DNA of 64,000 nucleotides, taken from contig OZ037772.1 in assembly GCA_964035545.1 (NCBI GenBank), forward strand, positions 5,295,733 to 5,359,732, in the 5' to 3' direction. This stretch comes from Bugula neritina. Its lineage: Eukaryota; Bryozoa; Gymnolaemata; Cheilostomatida; Bugulidae. Positions within the stretch are counted from its first letter, which is position 1. The number at the start of each line of letters is the position of its first letter. The position numbers and the translations under genes were made by a program. This document shows, piece after piece, positions 12,212-24,629 of this stretch. A model generated the notes under the pieces. It was not told the origin of the DNA, searched no databases, and saw only the letters and a program-made list of their open reading frames with translations.

Positions 12212-13479
12212 TCTTTGCGAATGAGTCATGGTTGACATCAGACAATCAATGTGTTACTTAGCAACTGATGTGTTTATCTGTTGCTAAGCGACCGGAGACA
12301 TACTTGTTTATTTTACCTAGCAACTGTTCAGCCAATGCAGGCTACATTTCTATATTACTAAGCTCTCATGTGATAATTGTGTGGGAAGATATTCATTTAT
12401 TTATTTAACTATCTATATTATACTACATTCCATACACGATATCATATAACTTGTGCATGAGTAGCTAGAATGCAAATTTCCTCTATAACCAGATAAACCG
12501 AATGCACCCATTTTTAGGCCACACCACATTAACACTGCATCAATGCTCATTTACACGGTGGTTTGAAAAATATGAATATTTATTTCCTTTTTATTAGATT
12601 TTCGTTGGAAGTTGTTGTTTCTCTTATTATTTGGTGAAATATTGTTATCAATATTTCAGTTTTATGCAACTTGATATGGTTGATGTAAGCTCGTATAATT
12701 ACAAGTGTTTTATTCTATATATATAACTAGCACTCAACAATCTTGTATTTATACTACAACTTGTATATATTTTGTTACTAATACCTACGCAGTATAACGC
12801 TGATATATAATAAAATTCACAAATTATATTTTATTGATTAACAATATTTTTTTGTTTACTTTTTGGTAGAAAGTACAAAATTCAATGCTTGTGCTTTCAT
12901 ATCCAGTGTTAAGACTTGTTGAAACACCTTCAGAGTGGATAATCACATTACTAATAGGGACAAGTATATTTATCACTTTATTTTAGAGCAAGTAACAGCT
13001 ATAGCAAGCAAATTATTGTAAATATTATTATGAATATGATCAACAAATAAATTCATCAGTTTAAAACACTATGTATTTCATATTTATTGGACATAAGTAG
13101 ATGAATAAATAAATTTACTACAGAGATTTCTAAAAAATAAAGCCTTCCCAATAAGAAGTCACTTCATATTTTCAATATCAATTTAAAGTTCTTGTGAAGT
13201 TGGATAATGAGTAGAGTTATTTTAAGTAGCGTAGAAGATAATTATAGCACCAGTTGCTGTTATCAGCAGCAAAACAGGAAAGACTAGTAAACACAGCTTT
13301 CTGCAGAAAACATCTGAGAGCTACAATCTGCAATAGAACGTTCCAGTACTTTTCCGAGCAGGAAATGTAAGATATGGCTGGGATTGTAGAGAAATACAAA
13401 TGCACTGCCAAACATTGGAACGGTCGTGAAAGGGAGCATTGACCTGCGGAATGACGTAGTGTAGAGATCAGTTACAGGG
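12212..13479. other. Convergent 3' untranslated regions of the WAP/CCP gene and POFUT1
   Basis: No coding sequence. Plus-strand AATAAA signals for the WAP/CCP gene lie at 12809-12814 and 13046-13051. Minus-strand AATAAA signals for POFUT1 lie at about 13083-13088 and 12977-12982. The two transcripts may therefore overlap tail to tail by up to some 100 bases. These are sequence signals only; the true cleavage sites are unknown. Confidence 0.45.
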
Positions 13480-16400
13480 TCACAGTTCGTCTTTCCCCGA
13501 GGGGTTGAACCCCCAAAAACTAACGGGAAGCTGTTTGGCACGGCGCTCTCTTGTGGCAAAGGCAGAGAAAGTAGAAATGCAGTTCCCAATAAAGTGATCT
13601 GATTGGCCTAATATGGCAAGGTCAAGATGTGGGTCATCCTCTGTCAGCCAATGATATGACACCTGAAACATGATTGGCTACAGTTAGTTATTCAAGTTGA
13701 GGAATTAAAAGTGATACTATTGTATATACAAGCCCATCAACAGCATAGAATCGGCATCATGCTTTATAAAAGACACGGTGTTCTATGAATAGTAACGGTA
13801 TTCTAAGTATAACCCTAGTATTCTAAATATAACCCTAGTATTCTAAATATAACCCTAGTATTCTAAATATAACCCTAGTATTCTAAATATAACCCTAGTA
13901 TTCTAAATATAACCCTAGTATTCTAAGTATAACCCTAGTATTCTAAGTATAACCCTAGTATTCTAAATATAACCCTAGTATTCTAAATATAACCCTAGTA
14001 TTCTAAGTATAACCCTAGTATTCTAAGTATAACCCTAGTATTCTAAATATAACCCTAGTATTCTAAGTATAACCCTAGTATTCTAAGTATAACCCTAGTA
14101 TTCTAAGTATAACCCTAGTATTCTAAGTATAACCCTAGTATTCTAAATATAACCCTAGTATTCTAAGTATAACCCTAGTATTCTAAGTATAACCCTAGTA
14201 TTCTAAGTATAACCCTAGTATTCTAAGTATAACCCTAGTATTCTAAATATAACCCTAGTATTCTAAGTATAACCCTAGTATTCTAAGTATAACCCTAGTA
14301 TTCTAAGTATAACCCTAGTATTCTAAGTATAACCCTAGTATTCTAAGTATAACCCTAGTATTCTAAATATAACCCTAGTATTCTAAGTATAACCCTAGTA
14401 TTCTAAGTATAACCCTAGTATTCTAAGTATAACCCTAGCATTCTAAATATAATCTTAGTATTCTAAGTATAGCAAACGGAGCGAAAACATGGCCAGTGAC
14501 TGATTACCTTGCTGAGAGAGTGAGCGTATGTGAAATGAGAATGCTATGCTACTGCCTGGGAATTATTCTTGAAGAGCACAAGACCAACCAAAGCATAAGG
14601 CAAGAAGTGAAAGTAATGAGTGTGTTAGAACTGATGAGAAGAAGAAAGTTTCAGTGGTTTGGACATATATTATGCAGAAGAGAGAAAAAGGATGATATCA
14701 GAAGAGTGCATAAGATGAAAGTTGCAGGAAAGAGAAACCGGGGACATTCAAAGCATAGATGACATGATACTATCAGAAAAGACCTCCAATCCTGTTCCCT
14801 CAACGAAATGGACACTCAGGACAGGGCTAGATGGAGAAGCCTAATTGAGCTAGACCTCTGGCAGCCACCTGTTAAGATAGGTGAGAATTCTAAGTATAGC
14901 AATAGTATCCTAAAAATAGCCCTATTATTCCAAGTATAGGCCAAATCATGCTGTGTATTCAGTGTTATAGACACTTTGAAATATTAACAAATTCCTGTAC
15001 ATACTTCTACTGTACAATGTAAGTGCATAGCTGACATAAAACAAATATAAATGTCTAACAAGAATATCATAGTTAAAAATATTTGAAACTCAATCCAATC
15101 TAAATTGCATCGATTTAACCAGAAAACATAAAAGAAACATACATTGAAAAAGAAAAAAAATTTCAACTTGAATATATACAATAACATTACCTGAACTGTG
15201 GCATTCTAAAACATATTTATTATGGCAAATCAGGGAGTTACCCCCTCAAAAGTGGATAAATATTGAAATAAATGCATTCCGCTGCTACAATGTTGAGCAG
15301 CAGAAGCTAAGGAAAGACTAGCTGATGCAGCCGTCACTATGCAATACAACTCAACTGGTAGAAAGATTCGAATAGTAGAGTTTAAACGCAGCAGACTGGA
15401 ATTGCTCAGAAAGAATACAACTACTGACAGAATTATTAGGAACGCAGTAACTATCTAATATATTTCTGATGTCCATCAAACCCTATATTAAATGTCTTAC
15501 GCAGCCTGTTATAGGACTTGGGATTAGCATAGAAGTTACTGGATGGCAAATTAATTAACAGAGAAGCATCTGGAAAACTTAACCTTACATATTCAACCTT
15601 ACATATTCAACCTTACATAATGAATTCACACAGGCTTCTTGTTACATAAGGAGTTGTGCCAGGCATATGTGGAAAATACTGAGACTTCTAACAAATTGAA
15701 AGACTTTTAACACCAGATTATATATTTTAATGTGTGAACTAACAATTGTAACCCTATATACACTCTGTTCCCATTGCTTCGAATAGATCCATACTGATCG
15801 ATTTGTGGCTGCTGTTTGCATTAACTTTGGTTTGATAAAACTTTTTCCAATCATCAAATGAAAAAATCCATTCACAAAATTCAAAGCAATGGGAACGTAG
15901 TGATAACCACCCTGCCATAGCACAGCTATACTCTAGCTAGATATAGTACATATAGCAAGTGCTATACTGCTATATTATATATAGCAGTGAGTGTTCTAAT
16001 GATACAGGAACAATAAAGACACACAAACCAATTGTTCTCTGTCTAATCTCAAGGCAAATAGAAGACATCTGATTAATATTCAAGTTTACTAGAATGTTAT
16101 ATAGCATAAAGGGTCATTTTACTTTATTTAGTACACATCAGCAAACTACGACCAAAAACTAAAGTTAGCTTGAAATTTATAAAAAATTACTATATGGGTA
16201 CATTTATGTGCTGATTCTTACAATGGATAACACAAAATAAAGCTGAGAGAGAGTTCAGCAACATTAAAACGCAATGTGAGCAGAGCTAAATTTATATATG
16301 TGCAGACATCAGGGTCCGCACATACTAATTTACTAAAAACAGGAAAAAACATAAAAAATCAAGAAACAAATTAGCAAGACCTTAATTAGAAAAACGTTAG

Positions 16401-19400
16401 TTATTTAGTTGTATTTGTTGATATTTTATTAGTTTAGGGCAATATTTATCAAATACATTAGCAGCTAAAGTGTGAAAAATTGCTAAGAACTAGAGATATC
16501 GAGTGTGTACTAAATTAAGTAAATTGACCCGTGTATAGTGTTTAGCTGGCAAGATATCATAAAGGAACTATGGAGATATACAAACCTATTATTTTAGGTT
16601 TGATCTCAAAGCAAAGAAAGCTGGTTGATACTAAAGTTCACTCAGTACAAGGAATACTGTAGAATCCTACATTGCATATAATATTCAAGGAATGCTCTAG
16701 TTGAAACCTACCGACAGCTTCTTCAGAGCGGCAGCGATGTCTAAGTCATAGCGCTGACTGTCACGAGCTAGAAACACGCTCTTAGCTTTGGTTCTGTGAA
16801 TAAGTTTAGTAAGCTGGCGGGTGACTGTGTCCACGTCCGGCATACACATAGTCTGTAAACACAAGGGGACCCTAGAGCACACGCCCCGCAATGTGCACAA
16901 AGTTGATGTGAAAACCTATGGCTATGTCAATTTGAACAGACATAGTAACCACAATAGAGAGTCTAATACCTTCTTTATATTGTGTAAGCTGCAGAGCAAA
17001 CATTTAGCAGAAATGTAGAGTGGATAATTCCTAAATATGAGACAAATTGCCTCATTGGTTACAATCACGACTATCTTTTTAGGTAATTGGGCTTAGTTTA
17101 TCCTTCTTATGATAACGACGAAATAAAAAACAATAACATGAAATCAAAAATGGCCCTAAAGATGAGGTAAACAGATATGAATGACATTTCAGGTAACTTA
17201 GCAGCTCAAAACCTGAACTTTTATTTCAACGTCACCAGAATTCTAAATTTTGATCCAACTTTTAGCATAGACTGAGTGGGTAGAATATCACCTTATTTTA
17301 CTACACTATTACATAGGTAGATTAGGTACACTGTTACATAAGTCTGCTATTACATGGGTACACTATTACATAGGTAAACTGCTACATAAGTACACTATCA
17401 CATAGGTACGCTGTTATATAGGTACATTACACAGCCACACCATTACATAGGCACACTGTTACAGCTAAGATACTGTAGAATGGTAAAATTCCAAACATAT
17501 TATTTATAATCAATCAAATTCCCTCTGTTTTTGTCTCTCTAAACAAATTACAGTCTTAACGGGAAAAGTTATCAATTATAGATAATAAATTTACTCCATG
17601 TAATTATTTCTGCAAAAATAAAATAACGCCGCAAAAAACTATTATTCTGAGGAAATGACGAAACAATCCGAATTTTAGACCATTCCTTACCCCATACAGA
17701 GTAAAATATGTTGTATCTGTATGTGTACACAAAACACCAGATAGAGTTAAAACATCGAACATCTGAGAGCTAAGGGTATAAATCTCACCTCTGTAAGCGT
17801 CCCGTACTCAAACTTAGTTCCTAGACACTGACGGGATGCGAAGAGATGAGTTCGGCCATTGAGGTCTAGATGCTTACAGACATTGCTCTACAATACACAA
17901 TAATAACGCTTGAAGAGGTCAGTGCTTACATATATCAATCTACAAAACATTAATATTAATGTAAAAAGAAAGCTGATATTACAAAAAGAATTAATTATGG
18001 AACTTGAAGCTAAGGAGCTGCCTCACCAGGATTTAGGTAAACACAAAACACAAGCGCTGAGAGTAGAACAGTTAAATTAGAACTGGGTGGTAATTTCAGA
18101 ACATTACCAACTAATGAATTTACTGATTGGGGCAAAATTCAAACAAAAAACAATCTTTCCTCAAAAATTGCCAATAATTACACATTCATTTTACAAACTT
18201 TAGCTGCATATAACACTACAGTAAGTTTAGTTTACGATAGTATTTGCATTGACACTAATGTACTATACACTAACCCAATCTGAACCAATTCGCAGATGAA
18301 TTCCAATGAAAGGTTTGGACAGGTGCTTGTTTATGACAGCTTGTGCAGAGCTAGAAATGACATCAGACCAGACAAGGTGCTTGTGTAGCTTAGCATCTTC
18401 ATCTGACACTGGGAAGTTGGCAGGGGCACCTGTGAATGCCAGAACTGGCCAATCATTTGCTGGATATCTACAAATAACAGGTGCTTCTGATCCCAACATG
18501 ATACTAACTTTCCTTTGCATTTAGTCCATTAAACGGAACTTAAAATTGTAATATTCTATAACGGAACAAATTTAAACAACCTATAATTTATAGAGAAAGC
18601 TTAAAAATAGTTTTCCCAGTTAAATCAGATGCCTCTAAGGATAAGTTAAGACTGATAATCGGTATATGCTTCTAATAGTAATTGAAAAGCTACTAACTGA
18701 AAAAAAGAAAATGAACAGCAATTTGTTTTGCAGTAAACTGAAAACATAGAAACAAAATGCAGCATAATTAGCTATTATACAGATACTCCTCCCACAAACC
18801 TTGACCTCCACGCACTCCGGTCACTCTCTGTGTATGAGAGAGGTCCGTAGAACTCACTGCGATCAAAGTCTATATCAAAAGCATTCCAAAAAGGACCGAA
18901 AGGATTTCCTTCCTTAGCATTGCAGGAGTTGGGTTCACTCGACTCGAACATGTCCCTGGGTCCGTGACAGAACACTAGTAAACAGTTTATAAAAACGATA
19001 ACAATTATGTGTGTTGGTGTTAGTTATTGGAGACTAACAAAGGGAAGGTATAGAAGAATTGGTGAATCAGTCACACTATATTATTACTAGAGAACCAAAT
19101 GAGTGAAAGAGGTTAAATAAAAATTGATAAAATGAATTATGCTATTTTGAATAAAGGCATGCAAACTTGTAATAAAATGTCTTTTAATGCAGGATTAAGA
19201 AATTTAAGTAATCTTTGACCATCATTACAAAAGTTAATTCTATGAGATGAGAATTAGGCAAAGTTTCCAAATCTAAAAACATATCATTACAACATGAATG
19301 GCAGTTTTAAAATATGTTTTGTATCCATGTATTGCTAAATCCACTTAGGGTAGGGTCAACATTTCAGGAGAAAATGAGCAAAGTACAAGCTTACCAAAAA

Positions 19401-21281
19401 GTGAGAAACTTATAACTCACCTGTCCGATTACCCACTGGCCACACCTTCCCAGCGATGTCATCCATAAACGTCTGCATGAGAATTACCCGATGATACTCA
19501 AGTAACGGAGTCACCTTGAAGTACGTGTCAAATGGGATCTGCATCTACAAATTCATACCTGACTACAGGTGACACATGACTACAGATGACACGTGACTAC
19601 AGGTGACACATGACTACAGATGACATGTGACTACAGATGACACCTGACTACAGATGACACCTGATTGCAGATGACACATGACTACAGATGACATGTGACT
19701 ACAGGTGACATGTGACTACAGATGACATGTGACTACAGGTGACACATGACTACAGATGACATGTGACTACAGGTGACACATGACTACAGATGACACATGA
19801 CACTTGGAAATTAAGTGGTGGGGGATCTTACCCATTACAATAAAATATTGATTGCTTCAATACACAAAACTTAATTATACATAATCTTCATAAAATTTTA
19901 GCAAAATTGGAGAAAATTGGGTGCTATGGTAAGAAAAGAAAACATTTATTGACTTTATAGATAAATTACTGTTGATTACGGCAGTGAGAAATTACCTCTC
20001 ACCAAAAACATGCCTTCTGGGGTCGCTGACCTTACCACAACAGCTGATATGAACAAATACTCTTTTAGTATTAATTTATTCTACATACTTTCAGGAAATA
20101 AATAATCTTTAGAGATATTGGTAAGAGCATCTAGCTGAGATTACTACTTTGAAAAACCTCTAAGCAAGTTATCAGAATGATAAGAGCACAATTGTTAACC
20201 GGATTAAAGAACTTTCAGAGATTACTGCAGGAAACTTAAAAGGAAACGCCCCAAGTTTGTGAAAACTCTTTCACGCTGTGCTCATGAAATGAAGATGCTC
20301 AGCCTACAAGCACTGTAACTCATTTGGCATATAACGACAGAGAGAGATATTTCGAGTCAACATACAGATGAAGAAGCAGCAGCTCTCCGATATTCTACCC
20401 AATGGGGAAGCACCAATGTTCTGTCGAGAGCTTTGGCAAACCTGAGGGCACCGAGGAACTGGTCAGCTTGGTTTCCAAACCGTCCTGTCAAAGTTACCAA
20501 AAAACTGAAAGCTGAATCAGCACACGTTATTTATAAAAAATAAATTGGGTAACAGGAACTCTTCTAGCATACATACAATAAAATATAATGAAAAAGAAAT
20601 TTTTTTTAACATTTGAAACTTTTTGCCTAAATAACATCTGTTAGTCTAGGGCCACACGGTGCGTATTTTCGCATGCGAAAAAGAAATCACAAGTAGCAAA
20701 GGTGTCCACTGTAGCGTCAGTGATGCGTGATAAATAAACCTTTCATTTTTAACTCGCACTCGCTTTCAATAAAACGCAATTTACTGGAATAAAGCACTAA
20801 AATAAAGAAATTGGGCTCGCTGAATAACTACCAGCCAATTAGGTGACGACGACAGAGACGATTCGCACTTGCGTTGAGAATGCTGAGCGACAAGTGCGAA
20901 TGTTTTCTCAACGCGTACAGTGGACACTTTTGCTACTTGTGATTTCAATTTTCGCATGCGAAAATACGCACCGTGTGGCCCTAGGCTTACTGGCACTAGC
21001 ATAGAAAGATAACTCTCAAACTAGAGACAACTACTGTCCAGAGATTCAGTATTACATATTAACTGAATAATAATTGGGTCCTAGCTTCAGCTTTAACAAG
21101 CAAGCAGATCCTATCAGTTAAAATGTCGAGATGTGATATATAACCAAATTAAAAAGAGCTCACCCATACAAGGACAAAATACTATGTAGCCCCTAGGGTC
21201 AACAGGGGGAGATGAGCTCGAGATTACATCCCAAAAGAGAGTGGCAACAAGTAGATGGAATTCTAGGCTAATGACCATCAT
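13480..21281 (-). CDS. POFUT1: GDP-fucose protein O-fucosyltransferase 1
   Basis: Eight exons in coding order: 21281-21164, 20484-20366, 19544-19421, 18974-18800, 18467-18275, 17887-17789, 16852-16712, 13662-13480; 1152 nt, 383 residues (human 388). The enzyme adds O-fucose to EGF repeats such as those of Notch in the ER. The first exon gives a hydrophobic signal peptide and then [10 protein letters not shown], continuing as R-F-G-N-Q-A-D. Also present are [10 protein letters not shown] and the GDP-fucose-binding H-L-R-I-G-S-D-W with Arg about 238. The last exon has [11 protein letters not shown] and ends in KDEL, an ER retrieval signal. All phases agree. The start is the first of two adjacent ATGs, right after a TTTTTAG that could be an acceptor, so a 5' untranslated exon is possible. 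I see no broken residue. Confidence 0.96.
13781..14472. repeat. 20-bp tandem array, about 34 units
   Basis: The unit is TTCTAARTATAACCCTAGTA. More than 30 units follow with almost no change except base 7, which is A or G. The last units decay. The array sits between the last and second-last POFUT1 exons and ends where a non-LTR retrotransposon fragment begins. Degenerate units resume after that fragment at about 14887-14938. Confidence 0.95.
14478..14872 (+). pseudogene. Non-LTR retrotransposon ORF2 C-terminal fragment, broken
   Basis: The translation begins G-A-K-T-W-P-V-T, resembling the YG-x-E-T-W motif near the end of many LINE reverse transcriptases. It continues with [12 protein letters not shown] and G-K-R-N-R-G-H, the usual ORF2 tail. 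An in-frame TGA at about 14761 stands where such proteins often have Trp, and related sequence continues after it ([12 protein letters not shown]). No catalytic reverse-transcriptase core is present. It is a dead remnant, embedded in the 20-bp array. Confidence 0.8.
15762..15905. mobile_element. MITE family A, copy 4
   Basis: Ends CTCTGTTCCCATTGCTTCGA and, in reverse complement, CACTACGTTCCCATTGCTTT. The inner part has CAAATGAAAAAATCCATTC. It lies in a POFUT1 intron. Confidence 0.8.
17285..17470. repeat. Degenerate tandem repeat around ACATAGGTACACT
   Basis: About ten imperfect units of 15-20 bp with the shared core TTACATAGGTACACTG, in a POFUT1 intron. No other function is visible. Confidence 0.6.
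19558..19802. repeat. 17-bp minisatellite beside a POFUT1 splice acceptor
   Basis: About 14 units of ACTACAGRTGACACATG with few changes. The array starts some 14 bases from the acceptor of the POFUT1 exon 19421-19544, on its intron side. Confidence 0.9.
20646..20984. mobile_element. MITE-like element with about 67-bp terminal inverted repeats
   Basis: The left end begins CTAGGGCCACACGGTGCGTA and runs to about 20712. The right end, 20918-20984, is its near-perfect reverse complement. Both arms contain the palindrome TTTTCGCATGCGAAAA. A second internal inverted repeat around 20860-20915 (CGCACTTG, TGAGAA) makes the middle fold as well. There is no open frame, so it would be non-autonomous. The flanks TTAGT and CTTACT do not give a clear target duplication. 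Confidence 0.8.
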
Positions 21282-21289
21282 CTAAAAAG

Positions 21290-22860
21290 AATAAGAGAAA
21301 AATACTAATAGTAGAAAATAGTGCAGCAACATTAATTAAATCTTAACATATATACTGAACTGCAATCTGCATTATGTTTATTGATAGTGATGGACATGTA
21401 AAAAATGGAAATGATATTACTAACAATATTAGTAGTAGTATTAATCAAATATAAAATAATCAAATATTAATACTAATAGTAATAGCAATACTTATACTAG
21501 CCTTAAGTCTAATAGTAATGGAAATGTAATACTAATAATATTAATAATACTATTAATAATAGAAACACTAACACTAACAGTAATGTAGAGTCTAAGTTTA
21601 ACACTACTAGTAAAACTTATAGAGTAAAAACTATAGTTCAAGTTATACTTATGCGAGTGATCATAATTAATATTACAATAATGGTGATTAATATTATCAA
21701 TAAATCAAAATATAATGGTTATAATTGTAATATTATTAATATTAATAAGTATATCTATAATATTACTTTAAGTATAATTATAACTATAAATATAACTAAT
21801 ATATGTAATAGGAATTATTAGTATTACTATTAGTATTACTATGAGCATGACTGTAATACTAATATTATTATTTCAATTTATAACTATAAGATTGAGTATA
21901 ACATAATTAACATTACCAATATTCAATATTGACAATGCTATTTCAAAGGAAATTGATACTCATACTGAAAGTCAACTTGAAGTAAAGTTCTGGTTGACAA
22001 TTCATAACGAATAATCATAATGATACTCATACTGATATCATAATGATCAATGAAATTGTAAAATGTAATACTAATTGATATTCATATTCTTGAAAGTGAA
22101 ACTTAACTTAAACTTAAAGTTCAAGTTAAACATTCAAATACGAATAGAATGAAAGAATAAAATCAAATATTTGTCTAAAACAAACATCACCCCTGTGATA
22201 ACCATACTTTTATATAGTTACTAGATCATTATCAACCTTAACATAGTATTCATGATGATAATAAATATCATATTGATTGAATTTGATACTAATCTAATAG
22301 TAATGGCGAAGGATACTCTGAAAAGAAGAATATTTATAATAAAACACCTTGACGATGCTGAGTTCCGAATATTACTATCATAAACTAGGGCGTCTTATGT
22401 ACCGATCATTTCTTTTCTCAAACTGTCTAATTTTAGGGCTATTAAGTCGTAAAAACAATTATAGTGGTCACGCTACAATGCTGAGGCTGCCGCCATTACT
22501 ATGCCAATTGGTGGTGAAACTCGAACTATTATTTTGACTATAACAGCTATACTCTAAGTGTAAGTACAAGTAGACTATCCGTGCCTCGGTTAATATTAAT
22601 GTTGCAGTCACCACGACTAAATTAACATTATGATTTTATGCAGTCATTACTATTGCCATTAGTATTAGTACTACTATTAGTATTAGTATTAACGTCGCTG
22701 GTTTACTTTTAGTTTTAGTTTTACTTTTAGTTTTACTTTTAGCAGAGCCAGATGCCGAGCCCGATGGTATTCTCTGACTATTACTATTACTATTACTACT
22801 ACTATTAGTATTACTAATAGTAATTCCTAAGCTTAAGCTTTTCAGTTTCCAATTCTAATT
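21290..22860. repeat. Cryptically simple AT-rich tract built from degenerate TAATAGTAAT/ATTACTATT words
   Basis: About 1.5 kb dominated by short words such as ACTAATAGTAAT, TATTACTATTAG and TTTTAGTTTTAC on both strands, with hardly any stretch of mixed composition. It looks like a decayed trinucleotide (AGT/ATT) array. It lies in the spacer between divergently transcribed POFUT1 and the SGNH-like gene. Confidence 0.55.
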
Positions 22861-24629
22861 GTAATTCTGATATTTTCGGAATTTAAGTGTAACTTAGACT
22901 TGTAACATTAGTTGAGTTGCAACTTGAATTTGTAAGTTCAAGTTGTAAGACTAAGTGTTAGTATTATTAATTGTTCAGTGGAACAAGAATTATTTCGACC
23001 AATGAACTGTGTCCGTAATAGAATACTAGAACAACAATCTTGTGGAATTTAAACATGAGGCACACTGATTGTCATTGGTGATTGGTGACTACGAAGTGAA
23101 ATGGAGAATCTCGGCGAATATAGGAAACTTCCTAGAACTAACCACTAACTCAGCTTTTAGGAAGCATAACCAAAAGTCACCCTATTGACATTGTTATTGA
23201 AGCTTCTGGGGCTACAGACAAGACTGTAGCTACAAACAAGTAAACACTGATTCAACAGCCTAGCTTACTAGGATCAGCTCACATCTTGAGAAAGGTCATA
23301 TTTTTCTCAGTCGGTGGTGGAGGATTACACCAGCACTAAGCACAACTAATTTTAATCATAATGATAATACATATTATGATAATACATATTGATTATTTTG
23401 CTAATAACTTTTTTATTTTTGACTTCGATTCATAAGTTAGCCTAATACACTTACTATTAGTAGCAAACTTCTGGTTAATTTTATACTAATACTTATAGTT
23501 GTTAACTTCAATTTACCACTTGCTGTTAGTGTGACTCAATGGTGCAATTACATTCTCATTAGTCTGTCTGAGTAACCTTGAAGTGAATTACTGTTTGACT
23601 AGTGTTTTGAGTTAGTTTTATAAGTTGAGAATAACTTCAAGTGTAATATTATTCGCTATAAGTATAGCTAACAATAGAGCCAACAGGCAGCAGAACTATT
23701 ATTAGCAACATTAACCTTGACTATAAATAATCATAAAATTTTTCAAAGTATAGACATGCTGATGGAATTAAGTTGCAAAACTTACTGTAAATGTATAACT
23801 ATCGGTAATTGTGACAGTTATAATGATTTAATAAAATTTATCAAGATTAACGCTAAAAGTGTAACTGTATGAGGTAGAGTAAGGCCATTCCCATAGAGAT
23901 AGTTATCCTAGAATTCACCTTATAGGGATGTAACCTTAGGAACTTTGCCATTTCATATTATACTCAAATGATGCTAATTTTAATGTTTTTACTAGGCTGA
24001 CTGCAAGTTTGTTTAGTATAAGCAAGTGTATGCATAAGGTAGAATGTATCTAATGTATCGATTTATTTTCTCGACAAATGTAACATAAACCTACTTGAAA
24101 TTATATTTCAAAGTTCTCAAAAATCTTTTTTCGGATTTGAGAGCCATGTTAACGATTTTAGGTTACTTGACAGCAGATATAAGTCTATTTTTAATAATTA
24201 TATTGAGTAAATTATTTGCTGTAAAACTAGTTTAAAAGCTCACACCTATTGGCAATAATATTGTCAGTTTAGGTATTTTAATGGTTTATGACACCTTAAA
24301 CTAGTTTACAATGGACTACATTTTGAAAGGTAATTTTTCCGAATAGATCTACTGGTGCTCCGAATATTGTGTCGCTAATTTCCGTGATTGTAGTGATAGG
24401 CATGCAGTGACTAGTGCTATAGGCTAATGTTCAGAACCCCAACACCCTACTTTACAATTAAAATTGACGTTTCAACACATCTTACTGGACATTTATCCTT
24501 CACAAAGAACAGTTCATTTATTGTAATAAATATTTATTGTTCTCTAGCTGATATTTTTTGAGGTGAACTTTGTGCCTTGGTTGACTGTAGAGTGCTATTG
24601 TAGGTGAATCACAAAGTTGATTTGGAGCA
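22861..24629. other. Spacer upstream of the SGNH-like gene
   Basis: AT-rich sequence with no gene that I can support. The promoter of the downstream gene should lie in its last part, but no TATA box or other defining motif is clear. Confidence 0.4.

Noticed and set aside
13781-14472. Telomeric repeat remnant
   Set aside because: The unit contains ACCCTAG but is 20 bp long and has no TTAGGG series; the similarity is limited to a few bases.
18306-18524. Plus-strand open frame opposite a POFUT1 exon
   Set aside because: It is antisense to the exon that encodes H-L-R-I-G-S-D-W and is a shadow of it.
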